Virus record (IMG/VR): IMGVR_UViG_3300035034_003332
Span: 1-24,039 of that record
DNA length: 24,039 bases
Source: a virus
Strand: one strand, 5' to 3'
Below, piece after piece: positions 13,995 through 21,358 of this stretch. Numbering within the stretch: position 1 is the stretch's first letter; each line of letters begins with the position of its first letter. The position numbers were made by a program, and so were the translations under genes. The notes beneath the pieces are model-generated. The model ran no database searches. It saw only the letters and a list, made by a program, of their open reading frames with translations, and had not been told where the DNA came from.

Positions 13995-16282
13995 TGGATG
14001 CCCCACGCTCACTGCTGACAGCCCTCCTGCGGGATGGCGACTTCAAGCAGATAATCGACGAAGGCATCACCCAGAAGGACTTCCACGAGGACGCGCCGCG
14101 CAAGGCGTTCGAGTTCGTCCGCGAGTTCTGGCTGGACCACAAGGAACTGCCCACCCGCAAGACCGTGGAGCAGGACTTCCCTGACGCGCTGCTGCACGAC
14201 CCCGAGGCCTCCGAGCCCCTGTCGTACTACGTCACCGAGGTGCTCAACGACACCCGCTTCGGCCTGCTGTTCGACGGCATCCGCGAAGCCGCTGGTGAGA
14301 TAGACACCGACGAGCGCGTCTCCAAGACCGATATGGACCGCGCCGCAGCAACCCTGTCGGTGATGCTGCAGGACTACCACGAGCGCGGGGGCAACCTTCG
14401 GGCGGTCGACATCGCTCGTAGGGGCTCTGAGTGGTGGATGAAGTACCTCGCTGACGCGAAGGACAACCGCTCCATCAAGGGCATCCCCCTCGGTCTGCCC
14501 GCGCTGGACCACAACCTCGGTGGCCTGAGGCCTCAGCAGTTGGTGACCATCACCGGCCTGCCCAAGAGCGGCAAGGCGCAGCCTCTGACTACGCCTGTGC
14601 TGACCCCTTACGGGTGGAGGCAGATGGGTCGCCTAGCCGTAGGGGACTTCGTCATCGGAAGCAGTGGAGCCCCCACTCGCGTGGAGGCTGTCCACCCCCA
14701 AGGGGTCGTCCCCACTTACCGCGTGTCGTTCTCCGACGGCGGGTCCACCGAGGCGTGCGGAGAGCATCTGTGGCAGACGCTCCCGCACAACAAGAAGGAG
14801 CGGGTTCTTACCACGGTAGAGGTGCTTGCCCTCCTGTCGAGCGGCAAGACACGGGACCTGTATGTGCCCGTAGCCGGTGTCTCTCAGTTCTCAGCGACGA
14901 GCCACCTGCTCTTGGAGCCTCGGCTTATGGGCCTCCTCCTCGGCGACGGCTCTTTCCGGCCGGGAGGCCCGACTCTTTCGTCGGGGGACGAGGTGCTGGT
15001 CCGGTACGCGGAGGTGTCTTCCCCCGGAGCCACGAGCACCTCGCAGACGGACAACCACTGGGTCGTACGGTTCAACAAAGGCTCGATGCCTCACAACCCT
15101 GTTGTCAGCGCGCTTAAGACGCTCGGCCTATGGGGTCGCTTCTCCGTGGATAAGTTCATCCCCGAGGTGTACCTGCGCAGTTCTCCTGCGAACAGGATGG
15201 AGTTGCTGCGGGGGCTTATGGACGCCGACGGGGGTATGAACGGCAAGTCCGTGTGCTTCTACACGTCTAGCGAAGGTCTTCGGGACGGCGTGTGCGACTT
15301 GGTTCGGGGACTCGGTGGGGTTGCCACGGTGCGCCCCAAGGAGGGCGAGCACAGGGTGTCGTACACCGTGTCCATCAGGCTCCCGACTGAGGCCGGCTCT
15401 CCCTTCGGGTTGGCTCGGAAGTCGGAGGCTTGGGCCGCGACGGGGTCGGCACAGAAGAGGCCGCCGTCACGACGGATTGTCTCCGTCGAGGAGGTTGAGC
15501 CACAGGACTCCCAGTGCATCACGGTGGCAGCCGATGACTCCCTGTACGTGACCGAGGACTACGTCGTAACCCACAACTCTCTGGTCACCCTGAGGTCTGC
15601 CATCGAGGCCAGCCGCTGGGGGTACCGGCCGCTGTTCGTGTCCTTCGAGATGAGCGTGACCGAGCAGGAGGAGCGCTACCACGCGCTGAACTCCCATGTC
15701 TCGCTGACGCGCATGCAGCAGGGGCGCCTGCGGAGCAGCGAGCGCAAGAAGGTGCAGAAGTCCTTCCGCTACCGCGAGCGCAACATGGGCGGGTTCATCA
15801 TCGCGGAGGACCCCCACTCGATGACCACCGTCACCGCCATAGCCAGCCAGATTGAGACCCACAACCCCGACATCGTCTTCATCGACGGGGTCTACATGAT
15901 GGATGACGAGCAGGGTGAGGACACCGGCTCCCCGCAGGCGCTGACCAACATCACCCGCAGCCTGAAGCGGCTGGCCCAGAAGAGCGACGTCCCCATCGTC
16001 ATCACCACGCAGGCGCTGGGGTGGAAGACCACCAAGAAGCACGGCGTGACCGCGAGCAGCACCGGCTACTCCTCGTCGTACCTGCAGGACTCCGACGTGC
16101 TCATCACCATCAACACCGACGAGGAGGACGTGCGCAAGAAGCGATACACCATCGACCTCACGCGTACGGGCACACCAACCACGGCCGTCTACGTCTGGGA
16201 CTTCAACAAGACCGGCGTCCTGCTGGAGGTCGCGGAGGACGAGGCTGAGGACTTCAGCGGGTTCGATGGGACGGACATCTGA
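13994..16282 (+). CDS. dnaB: DnaB-like replicative helicase precursor with class 3 intein
   Basis: 762-residue precursor; ATG overlaps the previous TGA by one base. After removal of the 334-residue intein (residues 195-528) a 428-residue helicase remains. The N-terminal helical domain (residues 1-150) is DnaB-N-like. The RecA-like motor begins with GIPLGLPALDHNLGGLRPQQ and Walker A GLPKSGK, interrupted here; its last residue is supplied by Ser529, giving GLPKSGKS after splicing. Later motifs are PLFVSFEMS (motif H1a), Walker B PDIVFIDGVYMM and VPIVITTQALG (H3-like). It is the hexameric 5'-3' helicase of the fork and should be loaded by the upstream DnaC-like protein and work with the primase encoded just downstream (1-base overlap). 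Without splicing the P-loop is split and the enzyme cannot bind ATP properly. Confidence 0.88.
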   Translation: MDAPRSLLTALLRDGDFKQIIDEGITQKDFHEDAPRKAFEFVREFWLDHKELPTRKTVEQDFPDALLHDPEASEPLSYYVTEVLNDTRFGLLFDGIREAAGEIDTDERVSKTDMDRAAATLSVMLQDYHERGGNLRAVDIARRGSEWWMKYLADAKDNRSIKGIPLGLPALDHNLGGLRPQQLVTITGLPKSGKAQPLTTPVLTPYGWRQMGRLAVGDFVIGSSGAPTRVEAVHPQGVVPTYRVSFSDGGSTEACGEHLWQTLPHNKKERVLTTVEVLALLSSGKTRDLYVPVAGVSQFSATSHLLLEPRLMGLLLGDGSFRPGGPTLSSGDEVLVRYAEVSSPGATSTSQTDNHWVVRFNKGSMPHNPVVSALKTLGLWGRFSVDKFIPEVYLRSSPANRMELLRGLMDADGGMNGKSVCFYTSSEGLRDGVCDLVRGLGGVATVRPKEGEHRVSYTVSIRLPTEAGSPFGLARKSEAWAATGSAQKRPPSRRIVSVEEVEPQDSQCITVAADDSLYVTEDYVVTHNSLVTLRSAIEASRWGYRPLFVSFEMSVTEQEERYHALNSHVSLTRMQQGRLRSSERKKVQKSFRYRERNMGGFIIAEDPHSMTTVTAIASQIETHNPDIVFIDGVYMMDDEQGEDTGSPQALTNITRSLKRLAQKSDVPIVITTQALGWKTTKKHGVTASSTGYSSSYLQDSDVLITINTDEEDVRKKRYTIDLTRTGTPTTAVYVWDFNKTGVLLEVAEDEAEDFSGFDGTDI
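14576..15577 (+). mobile_element. Class 3 intein with LAGLIDADG endonuclease in the DnaB-like helicase
   Basis: 334 residues, inserted between Lys194 and Ser529 of the Walker A motif. It begins AQPLTTPVLTPYGW (Ala1 rather than Cys or Ser) and ends in VVTHN with Ser as the +1 residue. The class 3 triplet is complete: Trp at intein position 66 (GEHLW), Cys at 314 (SQCITV) and Thr at 332 (THN). In this class the block F Cys is the first nucleophile. Two LAGLIDADG motifs, LMGLLLGDG (precursor 311-319) and LLRGLMDADG (404-413), keep their acidic residues D318 and D410/D412, so homing endonuclease activity is likely. Several codons here (such as TCT, GTA, CTT, CTA) are used more freely than in the flanking gene, which hints at later arrival. 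Confidence 0.9.
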
Positions 16283-17232
16283 TGGCACTCGTGCTGGTCC
16301 CCGAAGACGTCGAGGCGGTCCTCGACGAACTCGGCATGGGTGTGGGGCGCACCACCGATGACGAGGTCTGGTCCCTGTGCCCTGCGCACTACGAGCGCCT
16401 CGGGAAGCAGGACACCAGCCCGACCAACTTCTCGGTGAACATGGACAGTGGCATGTGCTACTGCTTCTCGTGTGGCTACGGCGACACGCTGACCAACATG
16501 GTCGCCCGCTACTTCTTCTCCAACGACGCGTGGGCTGCCTCGGGATGGCTGCGCGACCGTGGTGCCACGCTGGTCGACGCCATCGACCGCATCGACCGCA
16601 AGGTCAAGAAGAGCCACGTCGAGGCAGGTCTCATTGACGGCACCGACCCCGACTTCAAGTTCGTGCTGTTCTCCGAGCCGCCCCCGCTCGCGCTCGACAA
16701 GCGCAACCTGACAGCCGAGGCCTGCGACCGGTTCAAGGTCCGCTGGGACGAGGGCAAGGCCCACTGGATTATCCCCTTCATCGCAGCCGACGGTCGGGTC
16801 AAGGGGTGGCAGCGCAAGTGGGACGGCGGCTTCGACAACGAGCCCGCCAAGGTCCGAAAGCGTGAGTTCCTCTTCGGCGTGCACAACCTGTCCGCGTCCC
16901 GGGGCATCCTCGTGGAGTCCCCGCTGGACGCTGTCAGGCTGGCCACCGCTGGCTACGAGGGCGGGCTGGCCACCTACGGCGTGGAGATAAGCGACGAGCA
17001 GATTGCCCTCCTGCTCAAGTCCGTGGACTCGCTGGTGCTGGCGCTGGACAACGATGCCGCTGGCCACCGCGTGACCCGTGAGTTGATAGAGAGGCTGGGG
17101 CGCAGGATGCCCGTGCGCGTCTTCAACTACGAGGGCTCCCGCGCCAAGGACCCCGGCGACATGTCGAACGAGGACATCGACTACAGCATGGACACAGCCA
17201 AGAGCACCCTGCTGATGCCCCGGGGGCACTGA
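16282..17232 (+). CDS. DnaG-like DNA primase (zinc ribbon and TOPRIM)
   Basis: 316 residues; ATG overlaps the helicase stop by one base. An N-terminal zinc ribbon is formed by C33 and H36 (CPAH) with C61 and C64 (CFSC). The middle (residues about 125-200) contains the RNA-polymerase-like segment ending in GKAHWIIPFIAADGRVKGWQ. The TOPRIM part has the catalytic Glu212 in LVESPLDAV and the acidic pair D256 and D258 in LALDNDAAGH, followed by KDPGDM, all standard for DnaG-type primases. It is short compared with bacterial DnaG because it lacks a helicase-binding C-terminal domain. It should make RNA primers for lagging-strand synthesis with the adjacent DnaB-like helicase. Confidence 0.85.
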   Translation: MALVLVPEDVEAVLDELGMGVGRTTDDEVWSLCPAHYERLGKQDTSPTNFSVNMDSGMCYCFSCGYGDTLTNMVARYFFSNDAWAASGWLRDRGATLVDAIDRIDRKVKKSHVEAGLIDGTDPDFKFVLFSEPPPLALDKRNLTAEACDRFKVRWDEGKAHWIIPFIAADGRVKGWQRKWDGGFDNEPAKVRKREFLFGVHNLSASRGILVESPLDAVRLATAGYEGGLATYGVEISDEQIALLLKSVDSLVLALDNDAAGHRVTRELIERLGRRMPVRVFNYEGSRAKDPGDMSNEDIDYSMDTAKSTLLMPRGH

Positions 17233-19805
17233 TGTTCACCGGGACCCTCAAGCCGTTTCAGGAGGACGCCGTCCAGCGCATGCTGGAGCGCGAGTCGATG
17301 CTGCTGGCCGCCATCATGGGCTCGGGCAAGGCGCAGCCTGTGTCAGAGCCTGTGCTCACGCCCGAGGGCTTCGTGCCCATGGGGTCGCTGCAGGTGGGCG
17401 ACGAGGTCGTGGGCTCGGACGGGAAGCCCACTGAGGTGGTTGGTGTGTTCCCGCAGGGGCGTCGTGGGGTCTATCGGGTGACCTTCTCCGATGGCTCGTC
17501 CACGCGCTGTGACAGCGAGCACCTGTGGGCGGTGCATACCGCGCAGGACCGCTACAACGACCGCCCTCTCAGGGTCATGACCACCAACGAGATCCGGGCC
17601 AATGGGACGTTGGACAAGCACGGCAACTCACGCTTCTTCATCCCCATGGCAGGAGTGGTGGACCACCCCGAGCGCGACCTCATGGTGGACCCCTACCTCC
17701 TTGGGCTCCTGCTGGGCGACGGATGTCTTCTACACAACCGAGTCACCCTGTCCACAGCAGATCCCGAACTCACTGGCTGGGTCCTCGCACTCGCCCCCGA
17801 AGGTGACGTTGAGACGCGGAGAGAGGGAGACTACGACTACCACATCGTCTACCGGGGGCAGCGCAACAACCCCCTCCTCGACCGCCTTCGCCAACTCGGG
17901 GTGTACGGACACAAGGCGCACGAGAAGTTCGTCCCCGAGGTCTACCTGCGGTCGTCGGCATCGCAGCGCCTTGCACTGCTGCAGGGTCTGCTGGATACGG
18001 ACGGCTCGGTGGATGGTGCGCGCACAGGGACCTGCATCGAGTTCTCCTCGGCAAGCCTGCAACTCGCTGAGGCTGTGGCTGACCTCGTTCGGTCCTTCGG
18101 AGGGTCCCCCTACCTGCGGAGGAAGACCACGTCGCACCGCGACTCCCACAGGGTCACCTTCACCGTGTGGGAGGGGCTGGAGTTCTTCCGTCTCAATCGG
18201 AAGCAGTCAGCAGTCACTACCCCGACCAAGTACGGGCCCCGTCGAAGCATCGTGAGCATCGAGGAGGACGGGGTCGAGGAGGTCCAGTGCATCAAGGTGG
18301 CTGCCGAGGACTCCCTCTATGTCACCAAGGACCACATCGTCACCCACAACACCGTGATGACCATCGCTGCCATCGAGCGCCTGATTGAGTCCGGCGAGGT
18401 CGAGTCAGGGCTGGTCGTGGTCCCCGCTGCCGTGAAGTTCCAGTGGCTGGAGGCGTTCGAGGAGTTCACCGACGTCGCCCGTGTGCTGGTCATCGACGGG
18501 ACGCCCTCCCAGCGCGCGGAACAGTACGCCCGCGCTCCTCGCTACGAGTACGTCATCGTCAACTACATGCAGTTGCTCAACGACTGGGACGAGATTGCCT
18601 CGCTGCCCATGGACTTCCTCGTCTGCGATGAGGTGCAGGCCATCAAGTCCTTCAAGGCCCAGCGCTCCAAGCGGGTCAAGCAGTTGCTGCCCCGCTACCG
18701 CTTCGGGCTCACGGGTACGGCCATCGACAACAAGGCTGAGGAACTGTTCTCCATCATGGAGTGGGTGGACGACTCCGTGCTCGGACACTGGCGGCGCTTC
18801 GACAAGACCTTCATCAGCCGCAACCGCTACGGCTGGGTGGAGAAGTACGTCAACCTCCCGCTCCTGCACAACACCATGCAGGAGGCGATGGTCCGCTACT
18901 CCTACGAGGACATCAAGGAGTACCTGCCCGGCCGCGAGCAGCAGGCTGTCCTCGTGGCTCAGCGACGCAAGATGCGCACGCTGTACAACCAGATTTCCAC
19001 CGACCTGCAGGTTGAACTGGCAGCAGCAGCCGGGGCCGGGATGTCCTTCTCGCTGGAGGACCACTACTCCTCAGACTCCTCCGCCTCTCCTGCTGAACTC
19101 GCGCAGCGCGGGCGCATCATGAGCCGCATGCAGTGCCTGCTGATGCTGTGCGACCACCCGCAGTTGCTGGTGGAGAGCGCCCGGCGCTTCAACTCCCCCA
19201 CCGAGAACACCGGCAGCAAGTACGCCGCTGAGATTCATGGACGTGGGTGGCTCGACGACCTGCCCCCCGCCACCAAGTTCGACGACGTGCTCGACTACAT
19301 AGAGAAGGTCATGGAGGACGATCCGGTGAACAAGGTGGTGCTGTTCTCCTTCTTCTTGCCGACGCTGGACTGGCTCCACGAGGAACTGGGCAAGCGAGGC
19401 ATCAGGTCCATCACGCACACCGGCAAGATGTCCAACCGCGTCAAGCAGGACGTGCGCAACGAGTTCAAGACCGACCCCGACTGCCGCGTGTTCCTCTCCA
19501 GTGAGGCCGGGGGCGTCGGCGTGGACCTGCCCGTGGCCAACTACCTCATCAACTACGACCTGCCGTGGAGCGCGGGGCGCCTCAAGCAGCGCAACTTCCG
19601 CATCCAGCGCCTGAGCAGCACCTTCCCCACCATCCACATCCGGGACTTCATCACCGAGGGCTCGCTGGAGGAGAGGCAGTACGCGGTGCTGCGCAAGAAG
19701 CAGGCGCTCGACGGCGCCATCATGGACGGCGACTTCGACGACACAGGGGAGTTGGTCATGGACGACATAGGCACGTTGAAGGACTTTCTTGCACAGGCTG
19801 GTTGA
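17232..19805 (+). CDS. SNF2-like superfamily 2 helicase precursor with class 3 intein
   Basis: 857-residue precursor; ATG overlaps the primase stop. Removing the 340-residue intein (34-373) leaves 517 residues. The motor starts with KPFQEDAVQRML and Walker A AIMGSGK, completed by Thr374 after splicing. It continues with motif Ia VVVPAAVKFQWLEAF, motif II CDEVQAI (D466, E467; DEVQ instead of DEAH), motif III LTGTAIDN, and in the second RecA domain VVLFSFFLPTLDWL, SSEAGGVGVDLPVANYLINY (motif V) and QRNFRIQRLSS (motif VI). This is the SNF2/Rad54-like branch found in many phages, where it may act in replication restart, recombination or removing bound proteins. The promoter at 19802 overlaps its stop codon. 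Confidence 0.85.
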   Translation: MFTGTLKPFQEDAVQRMLERESMLLAAIMGSGKAQPVSEPVLTPEGFVPMGSLQVGDEVVGSDGKPTEVVGVFPQGRRGVYRVTFSDGSSTRCDSEHLWAVHTAQDRYNDRPLRVMTTNEIRANGTLDKHGNSRFFIPMAGVVDHPERDLMVDPYLLGLLLGDGCLLHNRVTLSTADPELTGWVLALAPEGDVETRREGDYDYHIVYRGQRNNPLLDRLRQLGVYGHKAHEKFVPEVYLRSSASQRLALLQGLLDTDGSVDGARTGTCIEFSSASLQLAEAVADLVRSFGGSPYLRRKTTSHRDSHRVTFTVWEGLEFFRLNRKQSAVTTPTKYGPRRSIVSIEEDGVEEVQCIKVAAEDSLYVTKDHIVTHNTVMTIAAIERLIESGEVESGLVVVPAAVKFQWLEAFEEFTDVARVLVIDGTPSQRAEQYARAPRYEYVIVNYMQLLNDWDEIASLPMDFLVCDEVQAIKSFKAQRSKRVKQLLPRYRFGLTGTAIDNKAEELFSIMEWVDDSVLGHWRRFDKTFISRNRYGWVEKYVNLPLLHNTMQEAMVRYSYEDIKEYLPGREQQAVLVAQRRKMRTLYNQISTDLQVELAAAAGAGMSFSLEDHYSSDSSASPAELAQRGRIMSRMQCLLMLCDHPQLLVESARRFNSPTENTGSKYAAEIHGRGWLDDLPPATKFDDVLDYIEKVMEDDPVNKVVLFSFFLPTLDWLHEELGKRGIRSITHTGKMSNRVKQDVRNEFKTDPDCRVFLSSEAGGVGVDLPVANYLINYDLPWSAGRLKQRNFRIQRLSSTFPTIHIRDFITEGSLEERQYAVLRKKQALDGAIMDGDFDDTGELVMDDIGTLKDFLAQAG
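17331..18350 (+). mobile_element. Class 3 intein with LAGLIDADG endonuclease in the SNF2-like helicase
   Basis: 340 residues, placed between Lys33 and Thr374 of the Walker A motif. It starts AQPVSEPVLTPEGF and ends IVTHN, with Thr as +1. The class 3 triplet is Trp at intein position 66 (SEHLW), Cys at 320 (VQCIKV) and Thr at 338 (THN). LAGLIDADG motifs are LLGLLLGDG (D163 of the precursor) and LLQGLLDTDG (D255 and D257), both with intact acids. It is clearly related to the intein in the DnaB-like helicase: the same Ala1 opening, the same Trp position, similar end sequences and nearly the same length. Confidence 0.9.
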
Positions 19806-19830
19806 CATGGCCTGTACCCGCCTGTATCCT
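19802..19830 (+). promoter_or_regulatory. Sigma70-type promoter for the second replication operon (TTGACA-N17-TATCCT)
   Basis: TTGACA at 19802-19807 overlaps the stop codon of the SNF2-like gene and is exactly 17 bases from TATCCT at 19825-19830. It is the best promoter match in the window and lies 47 bases before the ATG of the next gene, whose ribosome-binding site GGGAG is at 19867-19871. The spacer shares GCCTG with the promoter at 12773. Confidence 0.7.
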
Positions 19831-19877
19831 CGTTCTTCCACCCGTAACTGACACACACGACTTCTCGGGAGTCCCAC

Positions 19878-20324
19878 ATGAGCAGCAAGAAGAAGGTCCT
19901 CGTCCGCACCGGCACCGACCCCCTCCCAGAGGAGGCTCGGCAGTACGTCACGCTCAAGGACACCCACAAGGAACTGGGTGGTCGCATCAAGGACTTGCGC
20001 GACCGCCTCATCGACCGTGTGTCGTCCACAGGCACTGAGATTGAGGGCGGGCACCAGTTGCTCTCCCTGCCTGACGACATCGTGGCAGCCACTGGCATCA
20101 AGGCGTTCAAGCGCGAGAAGCGCGTGAGCCAGTCCTTCCGCGAGGACGAGTTGATGGCCATGCTCAAGGACAAGGGCCTCTACAAGGACGTGACCAAGAC
20201 GGTCCGCGTGCTGGACGAGGACGCCCTGAGCGCCGCAGTATTCGAGGGCAAGATTTCCGAGGCCGAACTCAACTCTGTCGTTGACCAGAAGGTCTCGTGG
20301 GCACTCACCATGGAGAAGAAGTGA
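19878..20324 (+). CDS. Hypothetical protein, first gene after the internal promoter
   Basis: 148 residues; ATG at 19878 with GGGAG 6 bases upstream. I do not recognise it. It is rich in Lys and charged residues, with helices RQYVTLKDTHKELGGRIKDL and REDELMAMLKDKGLYKDVTK and a C-terminal helical part (SEAELNSVVDQKV). No metal-binding or nucleotide motif is visible. As the first gene after the strongest promoter it should be made early and in quantity; a role in DNA metabolism is a reasonable guess because it lies between the SNF2-like helicase and the ssDNA-binding and polymerase genes. Confidence 0.75.
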   Translation: MSSKKKVLVRTGTDPLPEEARQYVTLKDTHKELGGRIKDLRDRLIDRVSSTGTEIEGGHQLLSLPDDIVAATGIKAFKREKRVSQSFREDELMAMLKDKGLYKDVTKTVRVLDEDALSAAVFEGKISEAELNSVVDQKVSWALTMEKK

Positions 20325-20641
20325 TGGCGGACTACACCGAGATGACAGCCAGCGCAGTGCTTGCGGACCTGAAGGGTCCCGGCTCTGTAAACGAGGACGG
20401 AGAGGTCTGGGACGGTGACACCTTCGTCAGCCCCTCTGTCTGGGGGAGCATGCGAGCCCTGCCCCCCGAGACTCCCATCGAGCAGTCCAAGGCGAAGTTC
20501 AAGGCGGAGTACCTGAAGACCTTCAAGAACCGCATCACGGACAGGGAGCGTGAGGTCAAGGACGCCGAGTCTCGACTCATCAGTGCTGTCGATGACCTTC
20601 GCATCGCAGAAGCCAACGCAGACAGGTGGTACGGCTCATGA
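20324..20641 (+). CDS. Hypothetical protein with C-terminal coiled coil
   Basis: 105 residues from the ATG at 20324, which overlaps the preceding stop by one base; an in-frame GTG at 20297 would overlap that gene by 28 bases and is less likely. I do not recognise it. The first half is Asp/Pro/Trp-containing and probably loosely folded; residues about 50-98 (SKAKFKAEYLKTFKNRITDR, then VKDAESRLISAVDDLRIAEA) look like a continuous charged coiled coil. Its stop overlaps the next ATG (ATGA), so it belongs to the same coupled set of small genes. Confidence 0.7.
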   Translation: MADYTEMTASAVLADLKGPGSVNEDGEVWDGDTFVSPSVWGSMRALPPETPIEQSKAKFKAEYLKTFKNRITDREREVKDAESRLISAVDDLRIAEANADRWYGS

Positions 20642-20892
20642 AGCCCGGAGACTCCCTGACCGCTGTGGAGGTCGCCGTCGTGGCCAAGGCGATGGACTGG
20701 TACGAGAGGCAGTGGCCCTTCGACCCTGAGAAGAAGTCCTTCGCCTTATCCCCGTTCTTCCCCGAGGTGCGCGGCGAGGTGCTACCTCCCAAGGTCGAGG
20801 TCCATCACTTCGACGGATGGCGCATCGGCTGGATAACGGTCGAAGACGGCATCTCTCGTTTCGTGCGCGACTACAAAGAGGACCCAGCGTGA
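20638..20892 (+). CDS. Small hypothetical protein, Trp-rich
   Basis: 84 residues from the ATG at 20638 (ATGA overlap). A GTG at 20626 in the same frame is possible but overlaps more. I do not recognise it. A helix (TAVEVAVVAKAMDWYERQW) is followed by an aromatic, Pro-containing middle and a strand pair (VEVHHFDGWRIGWITVEDGI) and a charged end. It is probably a small globular alpha/beta protein without a membrane segment. Its stop overlaps the next GTG. Confidence 0.7.
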   Translation: MKPGDSLTAVEVAVVAKAMDWYERQWPFDPEKKSFALSPFFPEVRGEVLPPKVEVHHFDGWRIGWITVEDGISRFVRDYKEDPA

Positions 20893-21290
20893 CCGACCCG
20901 GCCAAGACCTACCCCGGCTCCAAGCAGGTGCGCCGCCTCGTACGCGGTGACACCGTCGAGCCCGAGGCCCCCGAGTGGCGCATCGACCCACGGTCGTACC
21001 TCGTCAACGGGAAGCCCGTGGAGTTCTTTGCCATCGGCTCGCTCGCGACAGCGCTCAACCGCAGCGTTCAGACCGTCCGCCGGTGGGAGCGCAAGGGATG
21101 GATTCCCGAGGCCACCTTCCGCACCAGCGGCAAGAAGAAGGACCGCCTCTACACCGAGGTGCAAATCAAGGGGCTGCTCATGCTGGCACGCGAGGCAGAC
21201 CTGCTGGACCCCTCGTCTCGCAAGCCCGTGGGGGACACCGACTTCCCCGCGCGTGCCCACAAGTTGTTCGAGCGACTGGAGCAGGGATGA
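20889..21290 (+). CDS. MerR-like helix-turn-helix DNA-binding protein
   Basis: 133 residues from the GTG at 20889 (GTGA overlap with the previous stop); earlier in-frame starts lie over the preceding gene. Residues 46-73 form a MerR/excisionase-type winged helix-turn-helix: FFAIGSLATALNRSVQTVRR, then WERKGWIP, followed by a wing-like FRTSGKKKDRLYTEVQIKGL. A dimerising coiled coil like that of true MerR is not evident; the tail is only about 45 residues. It could regulate the promoters of this region, or help at the replication origin. In a replication operon either is plausible; no ligand-binding domain is visible. Confidence 0.75.
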   Translation: MTDPAKTYPGSKQVRRLVRGDTVEPEAPEWRIDPRSYLVNGKPVEFFAIGSLATALNRSVQTVRRWERKGWIPEATFRTSGKKKDRLYTEVQIKGLLMLAREADLLDPSSRKPVGDTDFPARAHKLFERLEQG

Positions 21291-21358
21291 GGGCGTTCGC
21301 CGTTGCGTCCATAATCGCGTTCATCGTCGTCTACTCCCTGCTGGAAGGAGTCCTCTGA
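21287..21358 (+). CDS. 23-residue single-TM membrane peptide
   Basis: The ATG overlaps the stop of the HTH gene (ATGA) and the TGA overlaps the next ATG (TGATG), the same coupling used by the real genes around it. A purine-rich GGAGCAGGG lies just upstream. The product begins with Met-Arg and is otherwise almost wholly hydrophobic (FAVASIIAFIVVYSLLEGVL), so it would span the membrane once. It could be a genuine micro-protein, or only a spacer whose AAGGAG (21345-21350) serves the next gene. I cannot name a function. Confidence 0.5.
   Translation: MRAFAVASIIAFIVVYSLLEGVL

Noticed and set aside
14576-15577. Reading the long helicase genes as broken or fused to unrelated enzymes
   Set aside because: Both insertions keep frame, have complete intein splice blocks, and restore perfect Walker A motifs when removed, so they are inteins and not disruptions.
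20947-21357. Long N-terminal extension of the acidic protein at 21358
   Set aside because: The extension is out of frame across the HTH gene and is rich in Ser/Arg/Pro/Thr; the ATG at 21358 has a perfect AAGGAG.
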